64,000 bases of DNA from Rhizomys pruinosus (taxonomy: Eukaryota; Chordata; Mammalia; Rodentia; Spalacidae), in NCBI GenBank assembly GCA_009823505.1, contig VZQC01013302.1, forward strand, positions 1,467,933 through 1,531,932. The letters are read 5' to 3'. The translations under genes and the position numbers were made by a program. Position 1 is the first letter of the stretch, and every line of letters begins with the position of its first letter. Shown here one piece after another: positions 1 to 10,662 of this stretch. The notes beneath the pieces were generated by a model. It did no database searches, was not told the origin of the DNA, and saw only the letters and a list, made by a program, of their open reading frames with translations.

Positions 1-1092
1 GCACAAGCAATTAGATATATAGGTATTTAAACAGTTCTAATTGTTATGGTAGGTTACTTTGGCATAGACACGGATGTTTGGATGGTATATTAATCCATGA
101 ATTACGTTTTTTTCTGTAAAATATGACAGGGTCTTACTGTGGCTTATAACATCTCCTAACCATTAGAGGATGTAAGCTTGTGGCATCAGCCGTGGGTTAT
201 TCCTCCAAGGAGAGAGCTAATAGCCAATTAGATTTGGGATATACAGGCATATGGCTGCCACTGCTGCACAGTATTTCCAAGCAGGTGAGGTGTAGCTGGT
301 ACTGATGGAGGAGTCTTGCTTGACTCAAGGAGACCTATATTTGCTTTATTGGCTTAGTGGCCTTTGGTAACACTCTCTGGTATTCCAGAGACCAACTGTA
401 CACTTGCAAGTGTGGTCTCAATACATCTTTCCCATGCTTACATCAGGTCTTTGACAGCAGGGCCATACCACCTCTCTTCTTGCATGTATCCCAGTTTACA
501 GGCAAGAAGCCTTTCCCTTTTGGGGGGTCTTGGATCCCCTGGCCAACATCTCCTTGGCAGAACAATCCATTGTTGATGTCAGAGCTCCTGTATTAATATA
601 TTTTGCTTAAGTGCATAGCTTAAGGAGACTTTAGTATTATATTTGGTTCTGAATAGAGAATAATCCTTTTCACAGTTCCTAGGTCTATTAGTCAATTAAA
701 GAAGGCAGTTTTACCGGTTTTATAAGAGATTACCTCTATAACAGTTGGCTCCAATTTACAGTTAGAGAACGACCTCATCATCATCATATTCCTCCTTGTT
801 CTATGAAGGGGAGTAAGAAAATCTCTCGTATTAAAACTTTGTGGCACCTAGAAGGTAAGTTTCATTAGGACTCATTATAAACAGTTGTTACAAGTAGGAT
901 CCACAGAGGGGTTTGATGTCTGTAGCAGTCTGAGACTTTTCTTCCTTTCAATGTTCATAAGGGCCAACCTTTCTGCTGGCACTTCCTGGTACATCCTACA
1001 CAATGCAAAGCTGTATCTTTTCTTTCTCAGCCATTAAGTTGGTGACATTTTGACCTGTTGGAACATACAAATCTTTTCCCATAGTTAGTTTT
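1..1092. other. Unclassified sequence, no gene seen
   Basis: AT-rich DNA with only short open frames (up to 79 codons). The two longest overlap each other in different frames and neither has a recognisable motif. It may be an old retroelement interior, since it runs into 1358-1600 on the other side of a SINE, but I could not place it in a family. Confidence 0.4.
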
Positions 1093-1106
1093 AAGATTTG
1101 AATTGC

Positions 1107-1343
1107 GGGGCTGGAGAGATGGCCTAGCAGTTAAGAGTGCCGACCGCTCTTACAGAGGACCCGGGTTCGATCCCCAGCACCCACGTGGCAGCCAAGAACC
1201 GTCTGAAACTCCAATTCCAAGAGAACTCCAGTTCCAGGGGACACCCTTTTCTGACCTCCGCAGCATTGCACGACATGGGTGCACAGACCTGCATGCAGAC
1301 AGTACATTCATACACATACAGAAATAAATAAAATTAAAAAAAA
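1107..1343 (+). mobile_element. B2-like SINE, young, with TSD
   Basis: tRNA-derived head with pol III A-box-like (TGGCCTAGCAG) and B-box (GGTTCGATCCC) motifs, then a 3' half ending in AAATAAATAAAA and poly(A). It is flanked by an exact 14-bp target-site duplication, AAGATTTGAATTGC, at 1093-1106 and 1344-1357. It carries the 17-bp internal duplication typical of the young subfamily here. Open frames on both strands are SINE shadows. Confidence 0.93.
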
Positions 1344-1357
1344 AAGATTTGAATTGC

Positions 1358-2109
1358 AAAGTTTTTGACAAAAAGTTTTCATATATATCTGTATCCCCCC
1401 CCCCTTTTTATTTTAGGTTTTTGTTTTTTGATCCAGGAGTCTCAAAAAGGCAGTTGTATTACACATACCTATAGGCTGGAATCAAGGCACAGATTTCATC
1501 AAATTCACCCAAGCTGTTTTGGGTGACTGTATGTGGTTAACTTGGGAAGCAAACTTAATTTTTTAAGTTAAATCATCCTACAGGTAAAAGAGAATGCTAC
1601 AAGATGATACTGTACTGCCAAGGCTTGTTTTAAGAAATAGCTCAGAGTTAAGCATAAAACGATTTCTCCTCAAGCTCATAGATCTCCTTCCTTACGTCTG
1701 GCTGCCATATTTATCCTCAGAATGCAGCCTGTAAACTAAGATTTGATTGGAAAAGCTTACTTTTGCACCCAACTTGCATTCTGAAAGCAATGTTAGTCAT
1801 GCTTTGCATTTTGGAAATTTTATGTAAACATAATAAGCAGATCAGATTCAAACCAAAAACTGAGCTCCTTAAGAGCTTCAGAAGGGACGAACGCTTCAGT
1901 CATGAAAACAAGAGGAGCCAAGGTGACGTAGGAAGAACAGTGCAGGAAGCAAGTTGTGGTGGCGCTCGCAGGTAGGATATGCTGCAGAGCCTGATCACCA
2001 GAAGAAGCAAGATCAAATTGTGCTGAAACTTACCAAAAACCAGTACCACACTGGGGGCTGGTGGTTTGCTGGTTTGGTTGTCTTTGTTTTTGTTTGACAA
2101 AAATAAGGC
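1358..2109. other. Unclassified sequence, no gene seen
   Basis: Resumes the sequence interrupted by the SINE at 1107. Contains a short poly-C run near 1396 and no coding or RNA feature that I can support. Confidence 0.4.
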
Positions 2110-2350
2110 TTTTTATTTCTACTTTTTTTATTCTTTGAGAATTTGATGCATGTATACAGCTACATATGATCATGTGCAAGCCTCATTCCCTTCTTCCCCT
2201 CTCCAACTCCTCTTTTTTGTTGCTGGCTTCATGTCTGGTTGTTTTCTTAACCCACGAAGTCCAGCTCATGCTGCCCGCATGTGCATGGGTGTGAGGTCCT
2301 CCCCTGGATCACAGGAAACCTACCAAGGACCACTCACACCCTCCAAGAAG
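2110..2350 (-). mobile_element. Old L1 3' UTR fragment, antisense
   Basis: The C/T-rich stretch (CCCTTCTTCCCCTCTCC) followed by AGTCCAGCTCATGCTGCCCGC and CCACTCACACCCTCCAAGAA resembles the antisense 3' UTR of older muroid L1 (Lx-like) elements. Strongly diverged, with no TSD identified. Confidence 0.55.
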
Positions 2351-2761
2351 AACTAGTCTCCTTCTGAGGGCTAGTTTGATTTTTTTTCCTCCATTAAGCT
2401 ACCCACCAGCAATATCCTCATGAAACAAAGAAATGGCCAGTGGGAAAGAAGGAGAATTAGTAATGATTTATTCTGAACCATACTTACTAACATCTCTTAA
2501 TTTTCAGAAAACCATTTCATCTCTCAAATCTCACCTTCCATGTCTCATAAAGACTGCTTCCCAGACTATCTCTTGCCTTTCCCCTCTCACCACTGGATCA
2601 TTTATTTTTAAACTTAAATACTCATATCCCCTGTAAAAAACAAATTTCCTTCACTTATGGATGTCTACTAATCCTTTTCCTGAAAACGTATTCTGCATTG
2701 ACTCCATTTTTGTTACCAGTTTCTCTCTAAATTGTTTAAAATTTAAGTAGCTTTGATAGCA
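2351..2761. other. No feature recognised
   Basis: Ordinary AT-rich sequence. An open frame at 2433-2636 (67 codons) has no supporting feature. Confidence 0.4.
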
Positions 2762-2910
2762 CAGTGGGATGGGCCTTCCTATATTAATTAACAATCAGGA
2801 AACGCCCCCATAGACATGCCCACGGGCCAGGCTGATCTGGGCAATCCTTCAACGGACACTCCCTTCTCAGGTGACTTTAGGCTGTGCCAAGTTGAAAAGT
2901 AAAGCTAAGA
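2762..2910 (+). mobile_element. ERVL/MaLR-type LTR 3' fragment
   Basis: Contains GGGCCTTCCTATATTAATTA, then GACATGCCCACGGGCCAGGC and GTTGAAAAGTAAAGCTAA. The last part aligns with the 3' ends of the better-preserved LTRs at 8581, 10132 and 56561 (caagttgacactaaagct). The 5' part is missing. Confidence 0.5.
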
Positions 2911-3411
2911 CTCTGTCCATGTTTGCCATTGTAGAAATTAAACTTTAACCAAGAAAGCAAAAATACATTAATTCATATAACAAAAGAGGAATTACATGTT
3001 ACCATATATTCATGAAAAATAATTTATTTGCCAAAATGAAAACAATTGATGAGAAGTGCAGCATTGTTTTACGGTTTTGCAGCCCTCTTCAAGGGAGTAA
3101 GTAAAAGGAAGGTGTTTTCTCATCTTGTATTCAGTCTGTTCAGAGTCGACCCTCATGTAGCCCAGGGCAAATGCCCTTGTCCACCTGTGAAGGAATAGCA
3201 GCACACAGTGCAGAAACAAAAAAGGCGACTGACCTCATTTACCCTGAAAAGTCACAGGAGTCTCAGAGCCAGACTTTGGGAAATGTTGGTTTAAAACAAC
3301 AAAACATTTGAAACTGTACAGTATTTTTAATTGCCAAGGATATGTTATTAAGTGACCCTTCACAGTATTAAATGAGAACCCACACAATTGTTAGCTAAGC
3401 CAAAGCCAGAT
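2911..3411. other. No feature recognised
   Basis: Unique-looking AT-rich sequence leading into the GGT tract. Confidence 0.4.
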
Positions 3412-4430
3412 GTGGTGGTAGTGGTAGTGGTGGTGGTGGTGGTGATCATGGTGATGGCGATGGTGATGGTGGTGATTGTGGTGGTGATTGTGGTGGTGAT
3501 GGTGGTGATGGTGGTGGTGATTGTGGTGGCGATGATAGCAATGGTGATGATGGTGATGGTGATGGTGGGTGATTGTGGTGGTCATAGTGGTGATGGTGGT
3601 GGTGGTGGTGGTGGTGATAGTAATGGCATTCATGGTGGTGGTGATCGTGATGTTGGTGGTGGTGGTGGTGGTGATGGTAGTGATAGTGGTGATGGTGATG
3701 GTGATGGTATGGTGGTGGTGCTGGTGATGGTGATGGTGGTGGTAGTGATGATGGTTGTGGTGGTGGTGGTAGTGGTAGTGGTGACGGTAGTGGTGGTGGT
3801 GGTAGTGGTGATGGTGGTGGTGGTGGTGGTGATGGTGGTGGTTGTGATAGTGATGACTGGTGGTGGTGGTGGTGATGGGGTGATGGTGATGGTGGTGGTG
3901 GTGGTGGTGGTGATGGGGTGATGGTAGTAGTGATAGTGGTGATGGTGTGGTGGTGGTGGTGCTGGTGATGGTGGTGGTAGTGATGGTGGTTGTAGTGGTG
4001 ATGGTAGTGGTGATGGTAGTGGTGGTGGTGGTGGTAGTGGTGGTGATGGTCATGGTCATGATAGTGATGGCAGTGGTGGTGGTGGTGGTGATGGGGTGAT
4101 GGTAGTAGTGATAGTGGTGATGGTGATGGTGTGGTGGTGGTGGTGCTGGTGATGGTGGTGGTAGTGATGGTGGTTGTAGTGGTGATGGTAGTGGTGATGG
4201 TAGTGGTGCTGGTGGTGGTAGTGGTAATTAGTGATGACGGTGGTGGTGGTGGTGGTGGTGGTGGTGATGGGGTGATGGTGGTGGTGGTGGTGGTGGTGGT
4301 GGTGGTAGTGATAGTGATGGTGGTAGTGATAATTGTGATTGTCATGATAGTGGTGGTTCTGGTGGTCATGGTGATAGTGTTGATGATGGTGGAGGTGGTA
4401 GTGGTGGTGGTAGTTGTGGTGGTGATGCTC
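3412..4430 (+). repeat. 1-kb GGT/GAT low-complexity tract with higher-order repeat
   Basis: About 1,020 bases made almost wholly of GGT, GAT, AGT and GTT triplets on the + strand, with very few C. A higher-order duplication is visible: the string starting GATGGGGTGATGGTAGTAGT occurs at 3912 and again at 4090 (period about 178 bp), with matching GGTGCTGGTGATGG blocks downstream in each. The tract opens long frames on both strands (poly-Val/Gly on +, poly-His/Thr/Pro on -, up to 347 codons). These are composition artefacts, not genes. The G-rich strand could form two-tetrad quadruplexes or purine-pyrimidine structures (inference). Confidence 0.9.
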
Positions 4431-4934
4431 ATTCTCTTGCATTTGGGCAGCAGTACCCCTTCCTCTGCTTGGAATGTGCCTTCCTGCACCTCTCTTCCCT
4501 ATAGCAGAGCTTTTCCTTCACACCAGTGGACACAGGCTCTTCTAGTTATGTTTATCCTATGATTTTTTTATCCTATGATTTTCACAATAATAAGATTCCT
4601 CTCTCTCTCATTTCTTTCCAGTTCAGCCTAATTCCTTTCCTTTTTCCCTTTGTCTTCTAAAGATGAATAAAACAAAAAAATATAATCATATATAATATGC
4701 AGAGTAATAATAACTTACACAAGGCATACTGACTAGGTTTTAAGACTGTTATTCTGTATAGACTCCATGTGCAGCTATGAAACGTGGTTCCTAAGCATTT
4801 TATGTTGGGACATGTAATTTACCTCCTGATTTTAAACAGTTACATGTTATTCCATTACATAAATATACTGATACTTAAAACATTTCCTATTGATGGGTAT
4901 TTTAGCTTTTGCAGCTTCTAATAGAAACAAAACT
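4431..4934. other. No feature recognised
   Basis: Ordinary AT-rich sequence. The end, 4923-4934, is the left target-site duplicate of the next element. Confidence 0.4.
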
Positions 4935-5446
4935 ATCCAAGGTACAGAAAATAGGCAATAGATATGGGCCCAGCCCTAAACAAATACTTATATGACCCCC
5001 TCAGAGACTCAGAGAATATTGCAGAAGAGGGGTTGGGAAGAATGTAAGAGCTGGAAGGTAGGGTGAAGGGCTACAGAATGTCTAGGCTCCATAGTACTAT
5101 TGTAAGCAGTAACTCACATCAACTGTGATTACCTGCATGGGACTAAAACAAAACCAGCTCTACCAACAATCAGTCAGGGTGGGGAGGGGAGCTAACAGGG
5201 CCCTGCTCTTTCCCTCAGAACTGTTGTCTAGTGATAAATTCTAGGACAGGGGGAATAACTGTGTGCCCTCAGCTGAGCCCACTAGGTTCCAATGCATAGC
5301 TCCATGGTACACAGATGGCCAAAATAAAACTAATAGACAAGAACATGAAAGAGATTTGACGGGTATAGATAAGGATAGTACAGAGGGAGGAGGGGGAGAG
5401 TGGTCATTGCGTACTTTGAAACTGTAAAGTAAAATTTATTTTTAAA
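4935..5446 (+). mobile_element. L1 3' UTR fragment, sense
   Basis: Reads like an older muroid L1 3' UTR: GGCCCAGCCCTAAACAAATA, CCCCTCAGAGACTCAGAGAA, GCAGAAGAGGGGTTGGGAAG, then an A-rich end. It is flanked by an imperfect 12-bp TSD (11/12): AGAAACAAAACT at 4923-4934 and AGAAACAATACT at 5447-5458. It is a 5'-truncated copy with no ORF2. Confidence 0.65.
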
Positions 5447-5458
5447 AGAAACAATACT

Positions 5459-6519
5459 AATAGACATCTATATATTTTCTGCACACTTTTAAAAGGTGAA
5501 ACATATATAAGAATTGAATTTTTTAAATGTCAGCGAATATTGGCAAATGTCTTTGCAAGGGTCTATATCAACTTACATTCTCACCAGTACCTGGGTGAAT
5601 TGTGGCCAGACTTCTCAAGGAAGCTGCCTGTGGCAGTTCTCACCTTTGCACCTCACTAGTTACTCTGGTATTCAATCTGGATTCCGTCTGAGCCACTCCC
5701 CTAAAATTGTTCTTGCCCTAGATGACAACATGTCCTCTGAGTTTCTGAAGCCAGGAGCCTTCTAGTCCTGATGTGGCTGAACATCTCTCCTTAGCTAAGG
5801 GTTTCACCTTGATGGGTGGCACCTCAGCCCCCTGCACTTCCTCCCCCTCTTTGGTCCTCTCCTGGTCAAGTGCTTTAGATATTCGTAGTCCAAGCTCAGT
5901 GCAGTTTGGTGTCCACAGCCTCCATCTTTTCCCTGACCTACCTCAACCCCTCTAAGGTCCTAACGATCAGCTGGACACCGAGGGCTCCCAAAGTCAGCAC
6001 TTTGTCTTGAGCTCCAGACACTTCCTTCTAAACCTGCCCGTGTGACTGGCCGACAAGAAACTCCACATTCCAAAACTGATCTCTACATTCTTGACTGCAG
6101 CATACACCCAAAACAGCTTGCTTCTCCTGTGAATAGTATCACCACCTGTGGACAAGATAGACTCTTCTGACCCTCTGCTTCCAAGGCCTCCACCATTCAT
6201 ACCTATGAAATCATAAGTGCTGTCCAGTCTATCTCCGGACCGTATCTTCATTCTGGCTACTTTTTCCATCCCTGTTTTACTTCCGTGCATTTCAAATAGA
6301 CATTTCTTTACCAGATAACTATCAGCTGAAACATTCATCTGGCATTTAAAAAGTAAATCCACCCAGGTCACCTACTTACTTAACCCAATTTAATAGCTTC
6401 TCATTATAGTTTAAAAAAAATCTGTAAGATATGGGTGTCCTGATCTCCCCAGGAAACACCAGCTGCTCCTCTGGGACTCCCTGGCGCCCCTTCTCTTCCT
6501 TTCAGAAGTGAGATCTTGT
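5459..6519. other. No feature recognised
   Basis: Mixed-composition sequence without recognised repeats. Open frames at 5514-5765 (+) and 5994-6371 (-, 125 codons) have no domain or motif, and no splice context that I can defend. Confidence 0.4.
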
Positions 6520-6535
6520 AAGAATCTTCTCCTGG

Positions 6536-6783
6536 GGGCTGGAGAGATGGCCTAGCGGTTAAGAGCGCCGACCGCTCTTGCAGAGGACCCGGGTTCGATC
6601 CCCAGCACCCACATGGCGGCTGAGAACCGTCTGAAACTCCAACTCCAGGAGAACTCCAGCTCCAGGGGAATCCGACGCCCACTTCTGACCTCCGCGGCAT
6701 TGCACTACACGGGTGCACAGACTTGCATGCAGACAATACATTCGTACACATACAGAAATAAATAAAATTAATAAAAAAAAAAA
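6536..6783 (+). mobile_element. B2-like SINE, young, with TSD
   Basis: Near-consensus young copy retaining many CpGs (AGCGCCGACCGCTC, GGTTCGATCCC, CTCCGCGGCATTGC). Exact 16-bp TSD AAGAATCTTCTCCTGG at 6520-6535 and 6784-6799. Carries the 17-bp internal duplication. Confidence 0.95.
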
Positions 6784-6799
6784 AAGAATCTTCTCCTGG

Positions 6800-7671
6800 A
6801 TTCCCACCCTTCAAATTTCAGTACGACCTTCATTCCCTCTGAAAAATGCAGTTTCTAGTCACCCTCTTGACATCACCCTACGTGTTCCTTTAATACTATA
6901 CCTCAAACTATAAATATTGGGTTTAATTATTCATTGTCTATTTGCTTCGTGTTCAATAAATAACCTCCAATGGGTGAGTGGGATTCATGTCTGTCTTATT
7001 CTAAATACTTTTATAATCTATAATTTCCTGGTAGTTCAAAAATTTATTGAATGTGGATGCATGTTTCCCCAATACATTTTCTACACAAGTTTGGGGATAA
7101 CAGTAAGATCTGTCTCGTCACCCTTTGATGGTTTTCTAAGGACCCAGAATGCAAAAGCCTCCTAATTCTGGCCTCTGCTTTCCTGTTCTTCTCCTTTCCC
7201 CCCAAATGCTTCTGCTGAATTTGATTCACTAGGGCTGCCAGCTGGTGCCATAAACTTCAACAGTCTCTATGCTTTGGGTCTCTCTGATTCCTACTGTAAT
7301 GTTCTCTTTTCCTTTCAGGCTATACTAAACTTTTCTGTAAGATCTCACCTTTAAAATCTACCATTGAGCAAGCCTTGCCTGACCCTGAGAAATAGGTCTC
7401 TCTGACCACAGTTTTAGTTTACTTTACCCACAGCTAAAAGTCAACAAACACACCCCAATCTGAATCCTGAGAGATCTATGAAGATTACCTTAGATGACCA
7501 AAGAGGTTTCCGCAGGTGGGGTTAAGTAGAGGATCCTGAGATAAGAAGATCACCCTGAATCTCAGGAGTGGACCCCAAATGGAATCACAAATATCTTTAG
7601 AGGAAAGGAGGAGAGAGGGCATGTGATCAAGGAATCCAGGAAAGATTTGAAGAGGTTGCACTGCCATTGTT
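6800..7671. other. No feature recognised
   Basis: AT-rich sequence. Short open frames at 6917-7165 (+) and 7044-7229 (-) overlap on opposite strands and lack support. Confidence 0.4.
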
Positions 7672-7687
7672 AAGATGGAGGAAGGGG

Positions 7688-7946
7688 GGCTGGAGAGATG
7701 GCCTAGCGGTTAAGAGCGCTGACCGCTCTTGCAGAGGACCCGGGTTCGATCCCCAGCACCCACATGGCGGCCGAGAACAGTCTGAAACTCCAATTCCAGG
7801 AGAACTCCAGTTCCAGGGGAATCCGACACCCTCTTCTGACCTCCGCGGCATTGCACGACACGGGTGCACAAACTTGCATGCAGACAGTACATTCATACAC
7901 ATACAGAAATAAATAAAATTTTAAAAAATTCATTAAAAAAAAAAAA
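7688..7946 (+). mobile_element. B2-like SINE, young, with TSD
   Basis: Near-consensus copy with intact A and B boxes and the 17-bp internal duplication. Exact 16-bp TSD AAGATGGAGGAAGGGG at 7672-7687 and 7947-7962. Confidence 0.95.
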
Positions 7947-8165
7947 AAGATGGAGGAAGGGGCCAGGAGCCAAGAAGTGCAGCTCCAGAAACTGGAAAAG
8001 AAAAGCTGGTTCCACTTCAAACAAAACAGAAGGAACAAATGTGAAGACACGTTAATGGAAGCCATGGAAACCAACTGGCACTTTTACCTCCAGAACTAAA
8101 AGGGAGTAGGTCTGCCACATTAACCCACTAAATTCATAGTAATTTGTTATATAGAGAAAACAAAC

Positions 8166-8193
8166 AGCAACAACAACAACAACAACAACAACA
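8166..8193 (+). repeat. (CAA)n microsatellite
   Basis: About nine CAA units in otherwise unrecognised sequence (7963-8300). Confidence 0.9.
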
Positions 8194-8309
8194 AAACTAT
8201 AAAACTGCCCAGTTACAGTTTTAACTCTAGTCATTACAATTCCCTTCTATTGGTCTGTATCCTCACTAAATCTTAAACTCTTTAAGACAGTATTTCTTAT
8301 TTACAGCAA

Positions 8310-8580
8310 CTATAAAAGAGTTAAGAGTACTTTCTGCTCTTTCAGAAGACCAGCATTCCGTCCCCAGCAACCCGTATCAGGTGGCTCACAACCTCCTCTA
8401 AGTTGGGCTCCAGGGAGTGTGATGCCCTCTTTTAGAAATTTTGGCCACCTACACTCATGTGCAATGTGCCTACACAAGATACACACATACGCATACACTA
8501 CATGCAAATACCTACACATAGATACACATACATATACACTCAGGTGCAAATGCCTACACATAGATACACACTACACATAC
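8310..8580 (+). mobile_element. Older tRNA-derived SINE with expanded CA-rich tail
   Basis: Degenerate B2/B3-type body (GAGTTAAGAGTACTTTCTGC, CCCCAGCAACCCGTATCAGG, GATGCCCTCTTTTAG). From about 8445 the tail has expanded into imperfect tandem units such as ACTCATGTGCAAAT plus ACCTACACATAGATACACA. The tail continues at 10549-10649 on the other side of an LTR element, so it was the insertion target. Confidence 0.7.
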
Positions 8581-8985
8581 GTTCTAGTTTTGTCTTCCAT
8601 TGTGTGACAAAACACCTAACCACACCAACTGGGGGAGGAAATGGTTTATTCAGCTTACATCTCCTGGGTCACAGTTCACACTTAGGGAGCCCAGGGCAGG
8701 AACTCAGGGCAGGAACCTGGAGGCAGGGGCGGAAGCACAAGGCCATGGAGGAATGCTGTCACTGGCTGCTTGCTTGCTTCCCTGGCTCATGCCCAGCTTG
8801 CCTTCTTATACGGAACAACAACAATCTGCCCAGGGTGACACTACTCATTGTGGCCGGCCTCCCACATTGCCTGACAATCAAGACAATACTCCACAGATGT
8901 GAACAGGCCAATCCAATGGAGCCAATTCCCCAGTTGAGGCTCCCCAACCCAGGTGTGTCAAGTTAACACTAAAGCTACCAGCACA
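8581..8985 (+). mobile_element. 5' LTR of an ERVL-like element
   Basis: About 405 bp, starting GTTCTAGTTTTGTCTTCC and ending CTACCAGCACA. Closely matches the direct copy at 10132-10548 and the solo copy at 56561-56967. The expected first base T is absent or changed here. A candidate 5-bp TSD, CATAC, sits at 8576-8580 and 10549-10553, the size expected for ERVL/MaLR-class elements. Confidence 0.72.
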
Positions 8986-10131
8986 ATTGACCCTTGTCAA
9001 CTTGACACACAAAACACATCACTATTTAAACCACCCCTTTCCAGTTCTCCCAAAATATGATGTTAAATTAATCACAACCTAAGACAGTACAACCTTAAAA
9101 GCCCCACAGTCCTAGAATGCCAAACACTTAAAAGCTCACAGTCCATTAAAAGTCTCTTAACTGTGGGCTGCTGTAAATCCAAAACAAGTACTGTCTTATT
9201 TCAAAGGGAAGAATCAGGCACTCTCAAACAAACCTAAAAGTCCAGCAAAGTACTCAAGCCGGACACCCGGGATTCAGACTCATGATCTTCTGGGCTCAAA
9301 GGGTTTCAAGCTCCCCTCTCCGACTCTGCCGTCCGTGGCACACACAGCTCATCTTGCAGGCCCAGGCACTCCATTCCACACCTGCCGCTGCTCTTGTGTC
9401 GTCCATGGTCCTGGCATCTCCAAAAAGCTGGGGTCGCCACTGAAACTGAGGCGCACCTTCACCAATGGCTCTTCTGACCTCTCTGGACAAAGCCTCAGCT
9501 TCTCTCCATGACCCCCTGAAATCCTGGGGTCTTCACTGCAACGAGGTGCACTTCACCAATGGTCTTTCCCTGACCTCTCACAGTGCCACGCCTCGGCTGG
9601 CTCTCTGTGACCCCTCAAATTTCAACACCAGAAACCATATAGGAGACTCTTACATTACCAAGTCCTGCTTCTGGCTTGAGATGGAAGGCTCAGGCCCCTT
9701 CGGAACCACAGCTTCTGTGGGTGACCCTGAAGAAATTCTTCCCAGAAGATTTCAACCAATGATGCTGGTCTCTTGTTACTTACACGTGATTTTCAGCCCC
9801 AGCTAACCAGCACAATTGTCCCAGTACAACAAAGATTTCACTTCAGTTTCTGGACTCTTGTTACTTACAGCTGATTCTCAGCCCCAGCTGACCAGACCCA
9901 CAGATTACACAGTCCTGATCATCTCTGCTCCCCTTGAAACTAGAAACTTCACAAGCCAGGCCTCCACCTTCTACAAACTTTTTCAGCAAAACTGCTCCAA
10001 GTTCCACAGCCACAATCTTTAGGCATTCAGTGATCTTCCCAGCCCAAAGTTCCAAACGCCTCCACAATCCTTCCCCAAAACACCAAGGTCAGGTCTGTCA
10101 CAGCAATAGCCCACTCTCTGGTATCAATTTC
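8986..10131 (+). mobile_element. Internal region of the ERVL-like element, non-coding
   Basis: 1.15 kb between two direct LTRs. It starts ATTGACCCTTGTCAACTTG and contains C-rich sequence with repeated phrases (CTCTTGTTACTTAC near 9771 and 9858; GTGCCACGCC and GGCTCTTCTGACCTCT). Its open frames (9465-9806, 113 codons) show no gag, pol or env motif. I see no primer-binding site with a clear tRNA match and no polypurine tract. It appears to be a non-autonomous element. Confidence 0.6.
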
Positions 10132-10548
10132 TATTCTAGTTTGTCTTCCATTGCTGTGACAAAACACTCTGACCAACACCAACTGGGGGAGGAAAGGGTT
10201 TATTCAGCTTACATCTCCTGGGTCACAGTTCATCACTTAGGGAGCCCAAGGCAGGAACTCAGGGCAGGAAGCTGGAGGCAGGAGCTGAAGCACAGGCCAA
10301 GGAGGAATGCTGTTCACTGGTTTGCTTGCTTGCTCCCCTGGCTCATGCCCAGCCTGCCTTCTCATACGGTACACAACAACCCTGCCCAGGGTGGCACTAC
10401 TCATTGTGGGCTGGGCCCTCCCACATTGCCTGACCATCAAGACAATACTCCACAGATGTGGCCACAGGCCAATCCAATGGATCCAATTCCCCAGTTGAGG
10501 CTCCCTCAACCCAGGTGTGTCAAGTTGACACTAAAGCTATCCAGCACA
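10132..10548 (+). mobile_element. 3' LTR of the ERVL-like element
   Basis: About 417 bp, starting TATTCTAGTTTGTCTTCC and ending TATCCAGCACA. Direct repeat of 8581-8985. The spurious open frame at 9934-10623 spans internal sequence, this LTR and the flanking tail. Confidence 0.75.
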
Positions 10549-10649
10549 CATACACTCATGTGCAAATCCCCACACATAGATACAGACATACACATATACT
10601 CATGTGCAAATACCTACACATAGATACACACAAATACATAATTAACAAT
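10549..10649 (+). repeat. Continuation of the CATACA-rich SINE tail
   Basis: Same unit as 8445-8580 (ACTCATGTGCAAAT, CCTACACATAGATACACA), resuming after the LTR element and ending in an AATAAAATAAATC A-rich stretch that became the target of the next L1. Confidence 0.75.
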
Positions 10650-10662
10650 AAAATAAATCTTT

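Noticed and set aside
1107..1180. tRNA gene candidate (A and B boxes)
   Set aside because: The boxes belong to a tRNA-derived SINE head. There is no tRNA cloverleaf and the same sequence recurs many times with SINE tails.
3388..4562. Long open frames on both strands (177, 222, 347, 128 and 143 codons)
   Set aside because: All are translations of the GGT/GAT tract into Val, Gly, His, Thr or Pro runs, with overlapping frames on both strands and no unique-sequence domain.
6559..6807. Recurring minus-strand frames with similar peptides (also at 7703, 20758, 40095, 46782)
   Set aside because: They are antisense translations of the young B2-like SINE. Similarity reflects the repeat, not a gene family.
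9934..10623. 229-codon frame
   Set aside because: Runs across the ERVL-like interior, the 3' LTR and the CA-rich tail. No motif, and the same LTR occurs elsewhere.
8445..10640. CRISPR-like or direct-repeat array suggested by spaced repeats
   Set aside because: The repeats are an expanded SINE tail interrupted by an LTR element, in a rodent genome. Spacing is irregular.
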